From the NCBI RefSeq assembly GCF_000423085.1, contig NZ_AUHH01000029.1:1-56215 (forward strand): DNA of 56,215 nt. The letters are read 5' to 3'. The position numbers and the translations under genes are program-made. Shown one piece after another: positions 43,283-51,151 of the stretch (within the stretch, counting starts at the first letter, position 1; every line of letters begins with the position of its first letter). Origin of the DNA: Granulicoccus phenolivorans DSM 17626 = NBRC 107789 = JCM 15570 (GTDB taxonomy: Bacteria > Actinomycetota > Actinomycetes > Propionibacteriales > Propionibacteriaceae). The notes beneath the pieces were generated by a model. That model ran no database searches and was not told where the DNA came from. It was given only the letters and a program-made list of their open reading frames with translations.

Positions 43283-43920
43283 GCGCCCGTCCGGCGGCGC
43301 CCTGGTACGTCCATCCGAGCCAGGATGCGGCGGCCTGGCGCCGGCTGGTGGAGGGCTGCGGGCTGGCCTTCGCGGTGATCAACGTGCACAACGGCCCGGG
43401 GACCGAGCCGGATCCGGCGTACCGGGCCGCCCTGGCCGACGGGAGTGCGACCCGGCTGCTCGGCTATGTCGATGTGGCGTACGGGGCGCGGCCGGTCCGG
43501 GCGGTGCTGGCCGAGGCGGCCGAATGGCGGGCCCGCTACGACGTCCGAGCGGTCTTCCTCGACCAGGTACCCAGCACCCTGCGGGCGGGCGCGTGGTCGC
43601 TGGAAGTCGTCGATGCCCTCCGCGCCGCCGACTGCGAACTGGTCGCGCTGAACCCCGGGACGGTGCCCCATCCCGACGTGGTCCGCGTGGCCGATGTCAC
43701 CTGCGTCTTCGAGGGCACTGTCGGCCAGCATGCGCGGGCGCAGTACCCGGCGTGGTTGAATGCCTCTCGTGAATCCGGCGTGTGGCACCTCATCCATTCG
43801 TGCCCACCGTGGCGCCAGCAGGCGGCCCTGCGGCGCGCCGCCCGGCACGGGGCACAGTTCGCCTGGGCCACAGCGGGCAAACCCCCGAATCCCTGGCAGC
43901 AGCTACAGAAGCGGTGGTGA
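43279..43920 (+). CDS. Spherulin-4/GH135-like protein (Sph3-type galactosaminidase family)
   Basis: A 213-residue TIM-barrel protein without signal peptide. It follows the Spherulin-4 pattern: PWYVHPS...W at the start, VINVHNGPGTEPDPAY (family iNPnsGPG...dp.Y), LGYVDVAYGARPVRAVLAEAAEW, AVFLDQVPS, ALNPGTVPHPDVVRVADVTCVFEGTVG. GH135 members such as fungal Sph3 cleave GalNAc chains and are required for galactosaminogalactan synthesis. The usual FxDE pair reads FLDQ here; the later FE glutamate is kept. GTG overlaps the previous stop as GTGA. A cytosolic place is unusual for this family. Confidence 0.78.
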   Translation: MSARPAAPWYVHPSQDAAAWRRLVEGCGLAFAVINVHNGPGTEPDPAYRAALADGSATRLLGYVDVAYGARPVRAVLAEAAEWRARYDVRAVFLDQVPSTLRAGAWSLEVVDALRAADCELVALNPGTVPHPDVVRVADVTCVFEGTVGQHARAQYPAWLNASRESGVWHLIHSCPPWRQQAALRRAARHGAQFAWATAGKPPNPWQQLQKRW

Positions 43921-43923
43921 CCA

Positions 43924-44772
43924 ATGAACGAACGTGGCGCTGACCGGGCCCGTCCCGGAGCCCTGGCGGCCGGCCTGCTGGCCGGTCTGCTGCTGCTCAC
44001 GGGCTGCTCGACCTCGGCCGACACCAGCACCGAGGAGACCCCGACCACGTCGGTCCGGCCGGCGACCCCGGGCTCGTGGTGGGTGCCCGAACGCGGCGCC
44101 TCCTTCCAGATCCAGTACGCCGGGCAACCCGACCTGACCCTGCCGGTGGCGGTGTACAACCTCGACTGGGAGTCGACCACCACGGAACAGACGGCACAGT
44201 TGAAGGCGCGGGGCGTCAAACTGGTCTGCTACATCAACGCGGGTGCATCGGAGAATTGGCGATCGGACAAGCAGAAATTCCCGCGTGAGGTGATCGGAAA
44301 GTCGATGAAGGGCTGGGAGGGGGAGAACTGGCTCGACGTGAACCGGACCGATGTTCTGGTCCCGATCATGGCCGCCCGCATGCAGGTATGCGCGGACAAG
44401 GGCTTCGACGCGGTCGATCCGGACAACACCGACGGCTGGAATCAGAAGACGGGGTTCACCATTACCCCGCAGGCCCAGATCGCCTACCAGACCGCCCTGG
44501 CCCAGGAGGCGCACAATCGGGGAATGGCGATCGGGCTCAAGAACGACGCCAAGCAACTGGCCGATCTTTCCCACGTCGTCGACTTCGCGGTCAACGAGCA
44601 GTGCATCGAGTACCAGGAATGCGACCCCTACGTGCCGTTCCTGGCGTCGGGCCGGGCGGTGTTCAACATCGAATACACCGGGGATCCGGCGACGGTCTGT
44701 GCGCGTCGCCCCGCAGGTATGTCGACGGTGATCAAGGATCTCAGCCTGGACGGACCCTTGCAGAGCTGCTGA
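43924..44772 (+). CDS. GH114 endo-alpha-1,4-polygalactosaminidase-like lipoprotein
   Basis: A 282-residue lipoprotein; a hydrophobic signal (ALAAGLLAGLLLLTGC) ends in a lipobox. The barrel matches GH114 (Ega3, TM1410-like): VAVYNLDWEST, LVCYINAGASENWRSD, FPREVIGKSMKGWEGENWLDV, GFDAVDPDNTDGWNQKTGF, MAIGLKNDAKQLADL and FAVNEQCIEYQEC. The Asp in DAVDPDN and Glu in VNEQC occupy the catalytic positions of Ega3, which cuts de-N-acetylated galactosamine. It starts three bases after the GH135-like gene ends and closes the operon. Likely trims or releases the deacetylated polymer outside the membrane. Confidence 0.9.
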   Translation: MNERGADRARPGALAAGLLAGLLLLTGCSTSADTSTEETPTTSVRPATPGSWWVPERGASFQIQYAGQPDLTLPVAVYNLDWESTTTEQTAQLKARGVKLVCYINAGASENWRSDKQKFPREVIGKSMKGWEGENWLDVNRTDVLVPIMAARMQVCADKGFDAVDPDNTDGWNQKTGFTITPQAQIAYQTALAQEAHNRGMAIGLKNDAKQLADLSHVVDFAVNEQCIEYQECDPYVPFLASGRAVFNIEYTGDPATVCARRPAGMSTVIKDLSLDGPLQSC

Positions 44773-44792
44773 GCCGATCTGGCCGGCGCGGA

Positions 44793-44831
44793 ACCGGAAC
44801 GACCCGCCCGAATCGGGCGGGTCGTTCCGGT
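44793..44831. terminator. Perfect 18-bp hairpin ending the exopolysaccharide operon
   Basis: ACCGGAACGACCCGCCCG (44793-44810) and its exact complement (44814-44831) enclose the loop AAT. No T-run follows on either strand. It stands between the GH114 gene and the convergent proline/alanine-rich gene, so it may end transcription from both sides. Confidence 0.7.
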
Positions 44832-44854
44832 ATGCGTGGCTCGCGCGCGGTGGA

Positions 44855-45574
44855 TCAGGGGGCCGCGGTCGCGCTGGGGTGCGCAGCCGTGGGCTGGGTG
44901 GAAACCGAGGGCTGCGCCGGAGGGTTCGTGGTGGCCGGCGCCTTGGTCGGCGCGGCCTGAGTGGTTGCCGGGGCCTTGGTGGGAACGGGGGCGTGCGTCA
45001 CCGCGGGGGCCTTGGGCGCCACGGACGCCTTGGTCGCCGCCGGGACGGTGGCCTTCGCCGACGCGTTCACCTGCGCGGGGGCCTGGCTGGCCCGGGCCGG
45101 CGGGACCGACTTCTTGAGGACCGGCTGCTTGCTGGGCTTGGCGGCCGGCGCGCGGCGGACCGGCCCGGCATCGTTGGCCGCGGCATCATCGGTGGGTTCG
45201 GGGCTGGGCGGGGCTTCCCAGACCGGGGCCGGCGAGACCAGGTCCTGGTTCACCTGGGGGTCTTTGCCCAGCGGCATCGATACATTGGGGGCGTCGTCGG
45301 CAGGCTTGCCGATCCAGCCGGCGGTGGCCGTGGACATGGCCATCCAGGCGACGGCCAGGCCGGCGACGATCAGGGCGATGACGGCCGCGGCGACCGAGGC
45401 AAGGCGGGTACGCCGCTGGACGCGGGGGCGCTGCCAGGTGGAAGCCTTGCTGAACCGGTGCGCGCCGGCCGACGTCGCGGCTACGGGATCACCGGCCGAC
45501 TGTGTGGTCGACGCAGTGGCGACGTCGTCGGATGGGACGTCTTCGGGGCTCTTTTGTTTGACGGACGTTTCCAC
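44855..45574 (-). CDS. Single-pass membrane protein with Pro/Ala/Thr-rich external tail
   Basis: About 239 residues from GTG 45574; ATG 45628 and TTG 45646 are alternative in-frame starts, none with a strong ribosome-binding site. A polar N-terminus and basic RPRVQRRTR precede one helix (LASVAAAVIALIVAGLAVAWMAM). The outside part is low-complexity, with repeats such as PTKAPATT. I recognise no domain. Its place, where relatives often have a sortase between DUF881 and trpG, and its wall-spanning composition suggest an envelope role, which is inference. Confidence 0.6.
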   Translation of the reverse strand: METSVKQKSPEDVPSDDVATASTTQSAGDPVAATSAGAHRFSKASTWQRPRVQRRTRLASVAAAVIALIVAGLAVAWMAMSTATAGWIGKPADDAPNVSMPLGKDPQVNQDLVSPAPVWEAPPSPEPTDDAAANDAGPVRRAPAAKPSKQPVLKKSVPPARASQAPAQVNASAKATVPAATKASVAPKAPAVTHAPVPTKAPATTQAAPTKAPATTNPPAQPSVSTQPTAAHPSATAAP

Positions 45575-45680
45575 GGCGTTTGCCTGCCAATCTTGACTGA
45601 TGCCTGTTCCGGCGCAAGCGTAAATCATCGAAGTGGCGCCAACCAATTCAAGAGGTGCCCCATTATTCTGGGACAGAAGC

Positions 45681-45725
45681 CCTGAGAAATAAGGTCATTA
45701 GTTGAGAGATTTCTCAGGGTTTTTG
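45681..45725 (+). terminator. Hairpin plus T-run between trpG and the Pro-rich gene
   Basis: CCTGAGAAAT (45681-45690) and ATTTCTCAGG (45709-45718) form a perfect 10-bp stem, followed on the plus strand by GTTTTTGG. It has terminator form for rightward transcription, yet both flanking genes run leftward. It may serve trpG as a hairpin without a tail, or end an antisense transcript. An AATAAT (minus strand, 45662-45667) beside it could be a -10 for the Pro-rich gene. Confidence 0.45.
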
Positions 45726-45731
45726 GCTTGT

Positions 45732-46355
45732 TCAGGGACGCGTCATCAGTGGCGCCAGCCCGGCGCCGATCCGGGCTGCGTCGGGATCGCCACAGGCGGT
45801 GAGCCAGTTGCCCAGGATCAGGTAGCCGCTTTCGGTGAGCACCGACTCCGGGTGGAACTGCACCGCCTCCACGGCCAGGTCCCGATGCCGCACCCCCATG
45901 ATGATCCCGTTGTCGGTACGGGCACTGACCTCCAGGACCGGGGGAACGTCGATGATCGCCAGCGAGTGGTAGCGGGTGGCGGTGAACGGATTCGCCACGC
46001 CGGCGAAGACGCCCCGGTTGTCGTGGGTGACCGGGGACACCTTCCCGTGGCGCAGTTCCGGGGCGCGGCCGACCACGCCGCCGTAGGCGATCGCGATCAC
46101 CTGCAGGCCCAGGCAGACCCCGAAGATCGGCAGTCGCCCGGCGTACGCCCGGACCAGCTCGACGCAGCGCCCGGCCCGCTCCGGGGTGCCCGGTCCGGGG
46201 GAGAGCAGCAACCCGTCGAAGTCGGCGGTCAGGTCCCGGTCCAGCCGGGCATCGTCATTGCGCCACACCGTGACCTCGGCACCGAGTTGGCCGAGGTATT
46301 GGGCGATGTTGTAGACGAAGGAGTCGTAGTTGTCGACCAGCAGGATGCGCATCAT
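45732..46355 (-). CDS. trpG: Glutamine amidotransferase, anthranilate/aminodeoxychorismate synthase component II
   Basis: A 207-residue class I glutamine amidotransferase that supplies ammonia for anthranilate or 4-amino-4-deoxychorismate. It has [30 protein letters not shown], nucleophile Cys in IFGVCLGLQVIAIAYGG, RYHSLAI and AVEAVQFHPES. The name trpG or pabA cannot be settled because no component I lies nearby; actinobacteria keep this gene beside pknB. The ATG overlaps the pknB stop as ATGA. Last gene of the fhaA-to-trpG operon. Confidence 0.92.
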   Translation of the reverse strand: MMRILLVDNYDSFVYNIAQYLGQLGAEVTVWRNDDARLDRDLTADFDGLLLSPGPGTPERAGRCVELVRAYAGRLPIFGVCLGLQVIAIAYGGVVGRAPELRHGKVSPVTHDNRGVFAGVANPFTATRYHSLAIIDVPPVLEVSARTDNGIIMGVRHRDLAVEAVQFHPESVLTESGYLILGNWLTACGDPDAARIGAGLAPLMTRP

Positions 46356-48256
46356 GAGGGTGTCGGTTCCGGGGTGGGTTCATGGGACTGGGTGCTCGGC
46401 GCCGGGGTCGGCTCGGTCCGCGGTGCCGTGGTGTTCTGGGTGGTGGCCGGCGGGGCGGGCGGCTGCGGCTGCGGCGGCTGCTGCTGCTGGGTCGGCGTGG
46501 GGGTCGGGGTCGGCTGCTCGTAGCGACCGAGGGTGACCTTGATCTCCGCGGTCCGCAGCACCGTCGTGCCCGCCTGCGGGTCGGTCGCCAGGACGGTGCC
46601 GTCCTGGGTCTGATCGGTGACCCGGCGGAAACCGAAGGTGATGTTGCTGAAGCCGCGGTCGGCGGCGTCACTGGTCACCGAGCTGCGGTTCCAGCCCCGC
46701 CAGTCCGGCACCTGGGAACGCCCGCTGGCGTAGTTGACGTGGATCGCGGTGTCGGCGGTGGCCTGGGTGCCCGAGCCGGGATCGATGGACAGCACCTGGT
46801 CGGGCTGGGCGTCCCGGGGCTCGGAGTTGGCCGCGACCGCGGTCACGTTGGTGAAGCCGGCGTCGCGCAGCTTGCGCATGACGTCGTCCTTCTTCTGACC
46901 GACCAGATCGCTGGGAATGGCGATCTTCTGCGGCCCGATGTTGACCTCCAGCAGGACCTCCGAGCCCTGGGCGGCGGGTTGGCCGCCGGCCGGAGTCTGC
47001 TTGGTCACCGTTCCCACGGTGTTGTCATCGGTCCCGTTCACCTCGCTGGTCCGGGGCCGGAAGCCGTCGTTGCGCACCGAGTTCTCCGCCGAGACCCGCT
47101 GCTCGCCGACCACCACCGGGACGGTCAGCATGACCGGACCCTTCGGGCGGCTGTTCCACCACACCGCCCCACCGATCAGGCCGGCCACCAGGAGGACCGC
47201 CAGGGCGACCAGGACGATCGGCAGCGCCTTCTTCTTCTTGGGGGTCTCCGGCTCGGCGTCGTCCTCCCCGGCCGCCACCAGGCTGGCGTCGCGGTCGGCG
47301 TACTCGCTCGGGGTGCTCCCCGCGACCGCGGCCGTGGCCGGCGTGAGCTGGGCGGTGACCTCCAGTCCGGCCAGCAGCCGGCCGATGTCATCGCGCATCT
47401 CCCGGGCCGACTGGTACCGGTCGGCCGGGTTCTTGGCCAGCGACTTCATCGTGATCGCATCGATCTCGGGGGTGATCATCGGGTCGATCGAGCTGGGCGG
47501 GGCCGGCATTTCCCGGACGTGCTGGTACGCCACCGACACCGGCGAATCACCCACGAACGGGGGACGTCCGGTCAGGAGCTCGTACATCAGGCAGCCCGCG
47601 GAGTACAGGTCGGAGCGGGCGTCGACGGTCTCGCCGCGGGCCTGCTCGGGAGAGAGGTACTGGGCGGTCCCGATCACCGCCGCGGTCTGGGTCATCGTCG
47701 CCGAGGTGTCGGCCACCGCGCGGGCGATGCCGAAGTCCATCACCTTGACCTGGCCCTGCGGGGTGAGCATGACGTTCGCCGGCTTGATGTCGCGGTGGAT
47801 GATGCCGGCCTTGTGGGAGTAGCTGAGCGCGTCCAGCACGCCCTGGGTGAACTCCAGCGCCCGCTCCGGCAGGATCTTGCGGCCGTCGCGGAGGATCTCG
47901 CGCAGGGTGTGGCCCTCGACCAGCTCCATCACGATGTAGGGCACCGACAGCCCGACGACCGGGTCGAACTCCTCGCCGGTGTCGTAGATCGAGACGATGT
48001 TCGGATGGTTCAGCGACGCGGCCGACTGGGCCTCGCGCCGGAACCGGCCCTGGAAGGTGGCGTCATTGGCCAGATCCTTGCGCAGGATCTTCACCGCCAC
48101 CGGGCGGCCGAGCCGGGAGTCCGTGGCGGCGAACACCTCGGCCATCCCACCGCGCCCGATCACTTCACCCAGCTGGTAGCGACCGCCGAGCAGGCGCGGG
48201 CCGACCGGCTCCTCCGGCGGCAGGGCCCGTCGCGCCACTGTCGGTTCTTCGGTCAT
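46352..48256 (-). CDS. pknB: PASTA-domain Ser/Thr protein kinase PknB
   Basis: A 634-residue membrane kinase controlling cell growth and division. The kinase domain (residues ~27-290) has [13 protein letters not shown], the AVKIL lysine, [11 protein letters not shown] (catalytic loop), VMDFGIARA and an activation loop with [21 protein letters not shown] that carries the usual autophosphorylated threonines. A transmembrane helix follows KKKKAL ([22 protein letters not shown]). Outside are three PASTA units (~375-440, 441-512, 513-580), one fewer than in mycobacterial PknB, and a Pro/Gln/Thr tail. GGAGGTGA precedes the ATG. Confidence 0.95.
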   Translation of the reverse strand: MTEEPTVARRALPPEEPVGPRLLGGRYQLGEVIGRGGMAEVFAATDSRLGRPVAVKILRKDLANDATFQGRFRREAQSAASLNHPNIVSIYDTGEEFDPVVGLSVPYIVMELVEGHTLREILRDGRKILPERALEFTQGVLDALSYSHKAGIIHRDIKPANVMLTPQGQVKVMDFGIARAVADTSATMTQTAAVIGTAQYLSPEQARGETVDARSDLYSAGCLMYELLTGRPPFVGDSPVSVAYQHVREMPAPPSSIDPMITPEIDAITMKSLAKNPADRYQSAREMRDDIGRLLAGLEVTAQLTPATAAVAGSTPSEYADRDASLVAAGEDDAEPETPKKKKALPIVLVALAVLLVAGLIGGAVWWNSRPKGPVMLTVPVVVGEQRVSAENSVRNDGFRPRTSEVNGTDDNTVGTVTKQTPAGGQPAAQGSEVLLEVNIGPQKIAIPSDLVGQKKDDVMRKLRDAGFTNVTAVAANSEPRDAQPDQVLSIDPGSGTQATADTAIHVNYASGRSQVPDWRGWNRSSVTSDAADRGFSNITFGFRRVTDQTQDGTVLATDPQAGTTVLRTAEIKVTLGRYEQPTPTPTPTQQQQPPQPQPPAPPATTQNTTAPRTEPTPAPSTQSHEPTPEPTPS

Positions 48257-48299
48257 CGGTGGTCACCTCCGGGCGTGGACTGGGGGTTCGGGTTCGGGA

Positions 48300-49763
48300 T
48301 CATTTGACGGCTGCCTCCATTACCGCTTTGGCCACGGGTGCGGCGAGTCGTCCGCCCGAGATGTCGTCCCGGGCCACATCGGCATCCTCCACGAAGACCG
48401 TCACCGCGATCGCGGGGTCCCCCTTGTCGTTGAGTGCGTAGGAGGTGAACCAGGCGTACGGGGGGCGCTCGGGCGAGGTCTGCGCGGTGCCGGTCTTGCC
48501 GCCCACGGTGCGGCCACTGATCCGGGCCGGGGTGGCGGTGCCACCCTCGGCGGTGGCGACCATCATCTTCTGCAGGGCCTGAGCGGTGCTCGGGGACACC
48601 GCCCGACCCCGGGACTGCGGACGCGCGGTGGAGATCGTGGACAGGTCGGCCGCGCGCACCTTGGAGACCACGTACGGCTCGTACACGTCGCCGCCGTTCG
48701 CGATCGCCGCGGTCACCATCGCCATCTGCAGCGGGGAGGCGGCCACCTCGTACTGACCGATCGCGCTCAGCGCGGTCTGCGCCTCGTTCGGACTGGCCGG
48801 GAAGCGGCTGGCCACCCCGGACAGTTCCGGCAGCGGCCGCGAGCCGAAGCCGAACTTCTCCGCCTGGGCGCGCAGCTTGTCACTGCCGACCTCCAGGCCG
48901 AGGTTGGCGAAGGCGGTGTTGCAGGAGACCTTCATCGCCTGCTCGATGGTGATCTTGGTGCCGCCGCAGTCGAGCTGGTTGCCCAGATAGGTCTGGCTGC
49001 CCGGCAGCCGCAGCGTCTCGGGGGCGTCCACCGGCTGATCGACGGGGTGGCCGTTCTCCAGGGCCGCGGCGGCGGTGACCAGTTTGAACACCGACCCCGG
49101 CGGGTAGACCTCCCGGACCGCGCGATTGGACAGCGGGCTGCCGCTGTCGGCGTTGAGTTCGCTCCAGGCCTGGGTCGCCTTCTGTCGGTCGTGGGAGGCC
49201 AGGTCGTTGGGGTCGTAGCTGGGCGTACTCACCATCGCCAGCACCGCGCCGGTCTTCGGGTCGAGCGCGACCACCGCACCCTTGCGGTTGCCCATCGCCT
49301 GGTACGCCGCCTGCTGCAGGTCCGGGTTGATGGTGGTCTCCACGGTGGCGCCGGCGGGCTTCTCCCCGGTCACGATGTCGAGCATCCGGCGGACGAACTG
49401 GGAATCGTCGGTGCCCGACAGCTGGGAGTTCTGGCTGTATTCCAGGCCCGAGCGGCCGAAGTCGTAGGAGTAGTAGCCGGTGATCGGGGCGTACATCTTG
49501 GCGTCGGGGTAGACCCGCTGATAGCGGTACTGGTCCTGCGACGGTTCGGTGGTGGCCACCTGCTCCTGGCCCACCAGGATCGGACCCCGGTCGCGGGAGA
49601 ACTCGTCGTCGCGGGCGCGCCGGTTCTGCGGGTGGGCATTGAGGTCGTTCTGGCGCACGACGATGGTGTAGGAGGAGTTGATCAGCAGCAGCGCGAACAG
49701 CACCATCACGAACACCGCCAACCGACGCAGCGGCCCGTTCATCGAGGTCGAGGAATCGCTCAT
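48300..49763 (-). CDS. pbpA: Penicillin-binding protein PbpA (class B transpeptidase)
   Basis: A 487-residue bitopic transpeptidase that cross-links peptidoglycan with RodA. An N-terminal helix (LAVFVMVLFALLLINSSYTIVV) is followed by a dimerisation part (GPILVGQEQVATTEP) and the catalytic domain. Active-site motifs are PPGSVFKLV (SxxK), VSCNTAF (SxN) and GGKTGTAQ (KTG). The ATG at 49763 overlaps the rodA stop as ATGA and has GGAGGTCGGC before it, so the longer frame seen leftward from rodA is not used. Confidence 0.95.
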   Translation of the reverse strand: MSDSSTSMNGPLRRLAVFVMVLFALLLINSSYTIVVRQNDLNAHPQNRRARDDEFSRDRGPILVGQEQVATTEPSQDQYRYQRVYPDAKMYAPITGYYSYDFGRSGLEYSQNSQLSGTDDSQFVRRMLDIVTGEKPAGATVETTINPDLQQAAYQAMGNRKGAVVALDPKTGAVLAMVSTPSYDPNDLASHDRQKATQAWSELNADSGSPLSNRAVREVYPPGSVFKLVTAAAALENGHPVDQPVDAPETLRLPGSQTYLGNQLDCGGTKITIEQAMKVSCNTAFANLGLEVGSDKLRAQAEKFGFGSRPLPELSGVASRFPASPNEAQTALSAIGQYEVAASPLQMAMVTAAIANGGDVYEPYVVSKVRAADLSTISTARPQSRGRAVSPSTAQALQKMMVATAEGGTATPARISGRTVGGKTGTAQTSPERPPYAWFTSYALNDKGDPAIAVTVFVEDADVARDDISGGRLAAPVAKAVMEAAVK

Positions 49764-51151
49764 GCCGACCTCCGGATCAGCTGGGTGGTCATCGCCGACA
49801 TGGCTGCCTCCGGCTCCGTGGTGCTGCTGGCGACCGGCTTGCGGACCTGATGGGAGATGACCAGCAACAGGCCGATGATGATCCAGTTCGCGATCAGCGA
49901 CGAGCCGCCCTTGGACATGAACGGCGTGGTCAGGCCGGTCAGCGGGAGCAGGCGGGTGACGCCGCCGATGATCGCGAAGACCTGCAGCGCGAACACGAAG
50001 GACAGACCGCCGGCCAGCAGTTTGCCGAACGGCTCCTTGGCGCCGAGCGCGATCCGCAGACCGCGGGCCACCAGGATGCCGTAGAGCATGATGACCGCCA
50101 TCAGCCCGGCGGTGCCGAGTTCCTCGCCGATCGCGGCGGCGATCATGTCCGAGGAGGCGAAGGTGGTCAGGCCCGGGCGGCCCAGGCCCCAGCCGGTGCC
50201 GAGAATCCCGCCCCAGGCGAAGCCGAACTGGGCGTTGATGATCTGCCGGTTCTGATCGAAGTTGGAGAACGGGTCGAGCCAGGCATTGACCCGGATCTGG
50301 ACGTGACCGAATGCCATCCAGGCGCCGACCGCGCCGACACCCAGGGCGATCAGGCCGAGGATCGGCCAGCCCGGTCGGGCGGTGGCGATGTAGAGCATCG
50401 CGACGAAGATCCCGAAGAACAACATCGCGGTGCCGAGGTCCTTCTCGAAGATGATGATGACCATGGCGATCGCCCACATGATCGCGATCGGGCCCAGGTC
50501 CCGGCCGCGGGGCAGGTCGATGCCCAGGATGCGTCGACCGGCCAGGGCGAGGACTTCCTTCTTCTCCACCAGGTAGGAGGCGAAGGCGATCACCAGGACG
50601 ATCTTGGCGACCTCGGCGGGCTGGAAGGACACCGGCCCGACCCGGATCCAGATCCGTGCGCCGTACTCGGACACGCCGATGATCGGCATCAGCGGCATCA
50701 GCAGGAGCACCACACCGGCCAGGAACAGCACGTAGGTGTAGCCCTGCAACGGCCGGTAATCGCGCAGCAGCGTCACCACCAGGACGAACAGGATCACCGC
50801 GATCAGGGTCAGGATCAACTGCGTGTTGGCACCCGTGGTGGCCGGACGCTCCGGCAGCGGCACCTTGTCGATGCGATGGATCATCGCCAGCCCGATGCCG
50901 TTGAGCAGGATCACGATCGGCAGCAGCAGGGGGTCGGCGTACGGCAGCCGGATCCGGACCGCGATATGCGCGCCGATGCCGATCCCGAACCAGATCAGGG
51001 TGACCAGCCACCAGTTCGACGGGATCTGGCCGAACATGTTGAGCTCGCTGAGCAGGTATCCGCCCACCCCGATGACCATGGCGAAGATCAGCATTACCAG
51101 TTCGATGTTGCGTCGCTTCGGGTAGACCACCACCATGCCGGAGTCGCTCAT
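49760..51151 (-). CDS. rodA: FtsW/RodA-family peptidoglycan glycosyltransferase
   Basis: A 463-residue SEDS protein with about 12 helices that polymerises lipid II. The signatures ARIWIRVGPVSFQPAEVAKI and IIFEKDLGTAMLFFGIF (with the essential Asp in EKDLG) are clear, as are GTGWGLGRPG, DMIAAAIGEELG and PFMSKGGSSLIANW. The ATG at 51151 shares a base with the pstP stop (TGATG) and GGAGGTG lies upstream. Paired with PbpA, as in other actinobacteria. Confidence 0.95.
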   Translation of the reverse strand: MSDSGMVVVYPKRRNIELVMLIFAMVIGVGGYLLSELNMFGQIPSNWWLVTLIWFGIGIGAHIAVRIRLPYADPLLLPIVILLNGIGLAMIHRIDKVPLPERPATTGANTQLILTLIAVILFVLVVTLLRDYRPLQGYTYVLFLAGVVLLLMPLMPIIGVSEYGARIWIRVGPVSFQPAEVAKIVLVIAFASYLVEKKEVLALAGRRILGIDLPRGRDLGPIAIMWAIAMVIIIFEKDLGTAMLFFGIFVAMLYIATARPGWPILGLIALGVGAVGAWMAFGHVQIRVNAWLDPFSNFDQNRQIINAQFGFAWGGILGTGWGLGRPGLTTFASSDMIAAAIGEELGTAGLMAVIMLYGILVARGLRIALGAKEPFGKLLAGGLSFVFALQVFAIIGGVTRLLPLTGLTTPFMSKGGSSLIANWIIIGLLLVISHQVRKPVASSTTEPEAAMSAMTTQLIRRSA

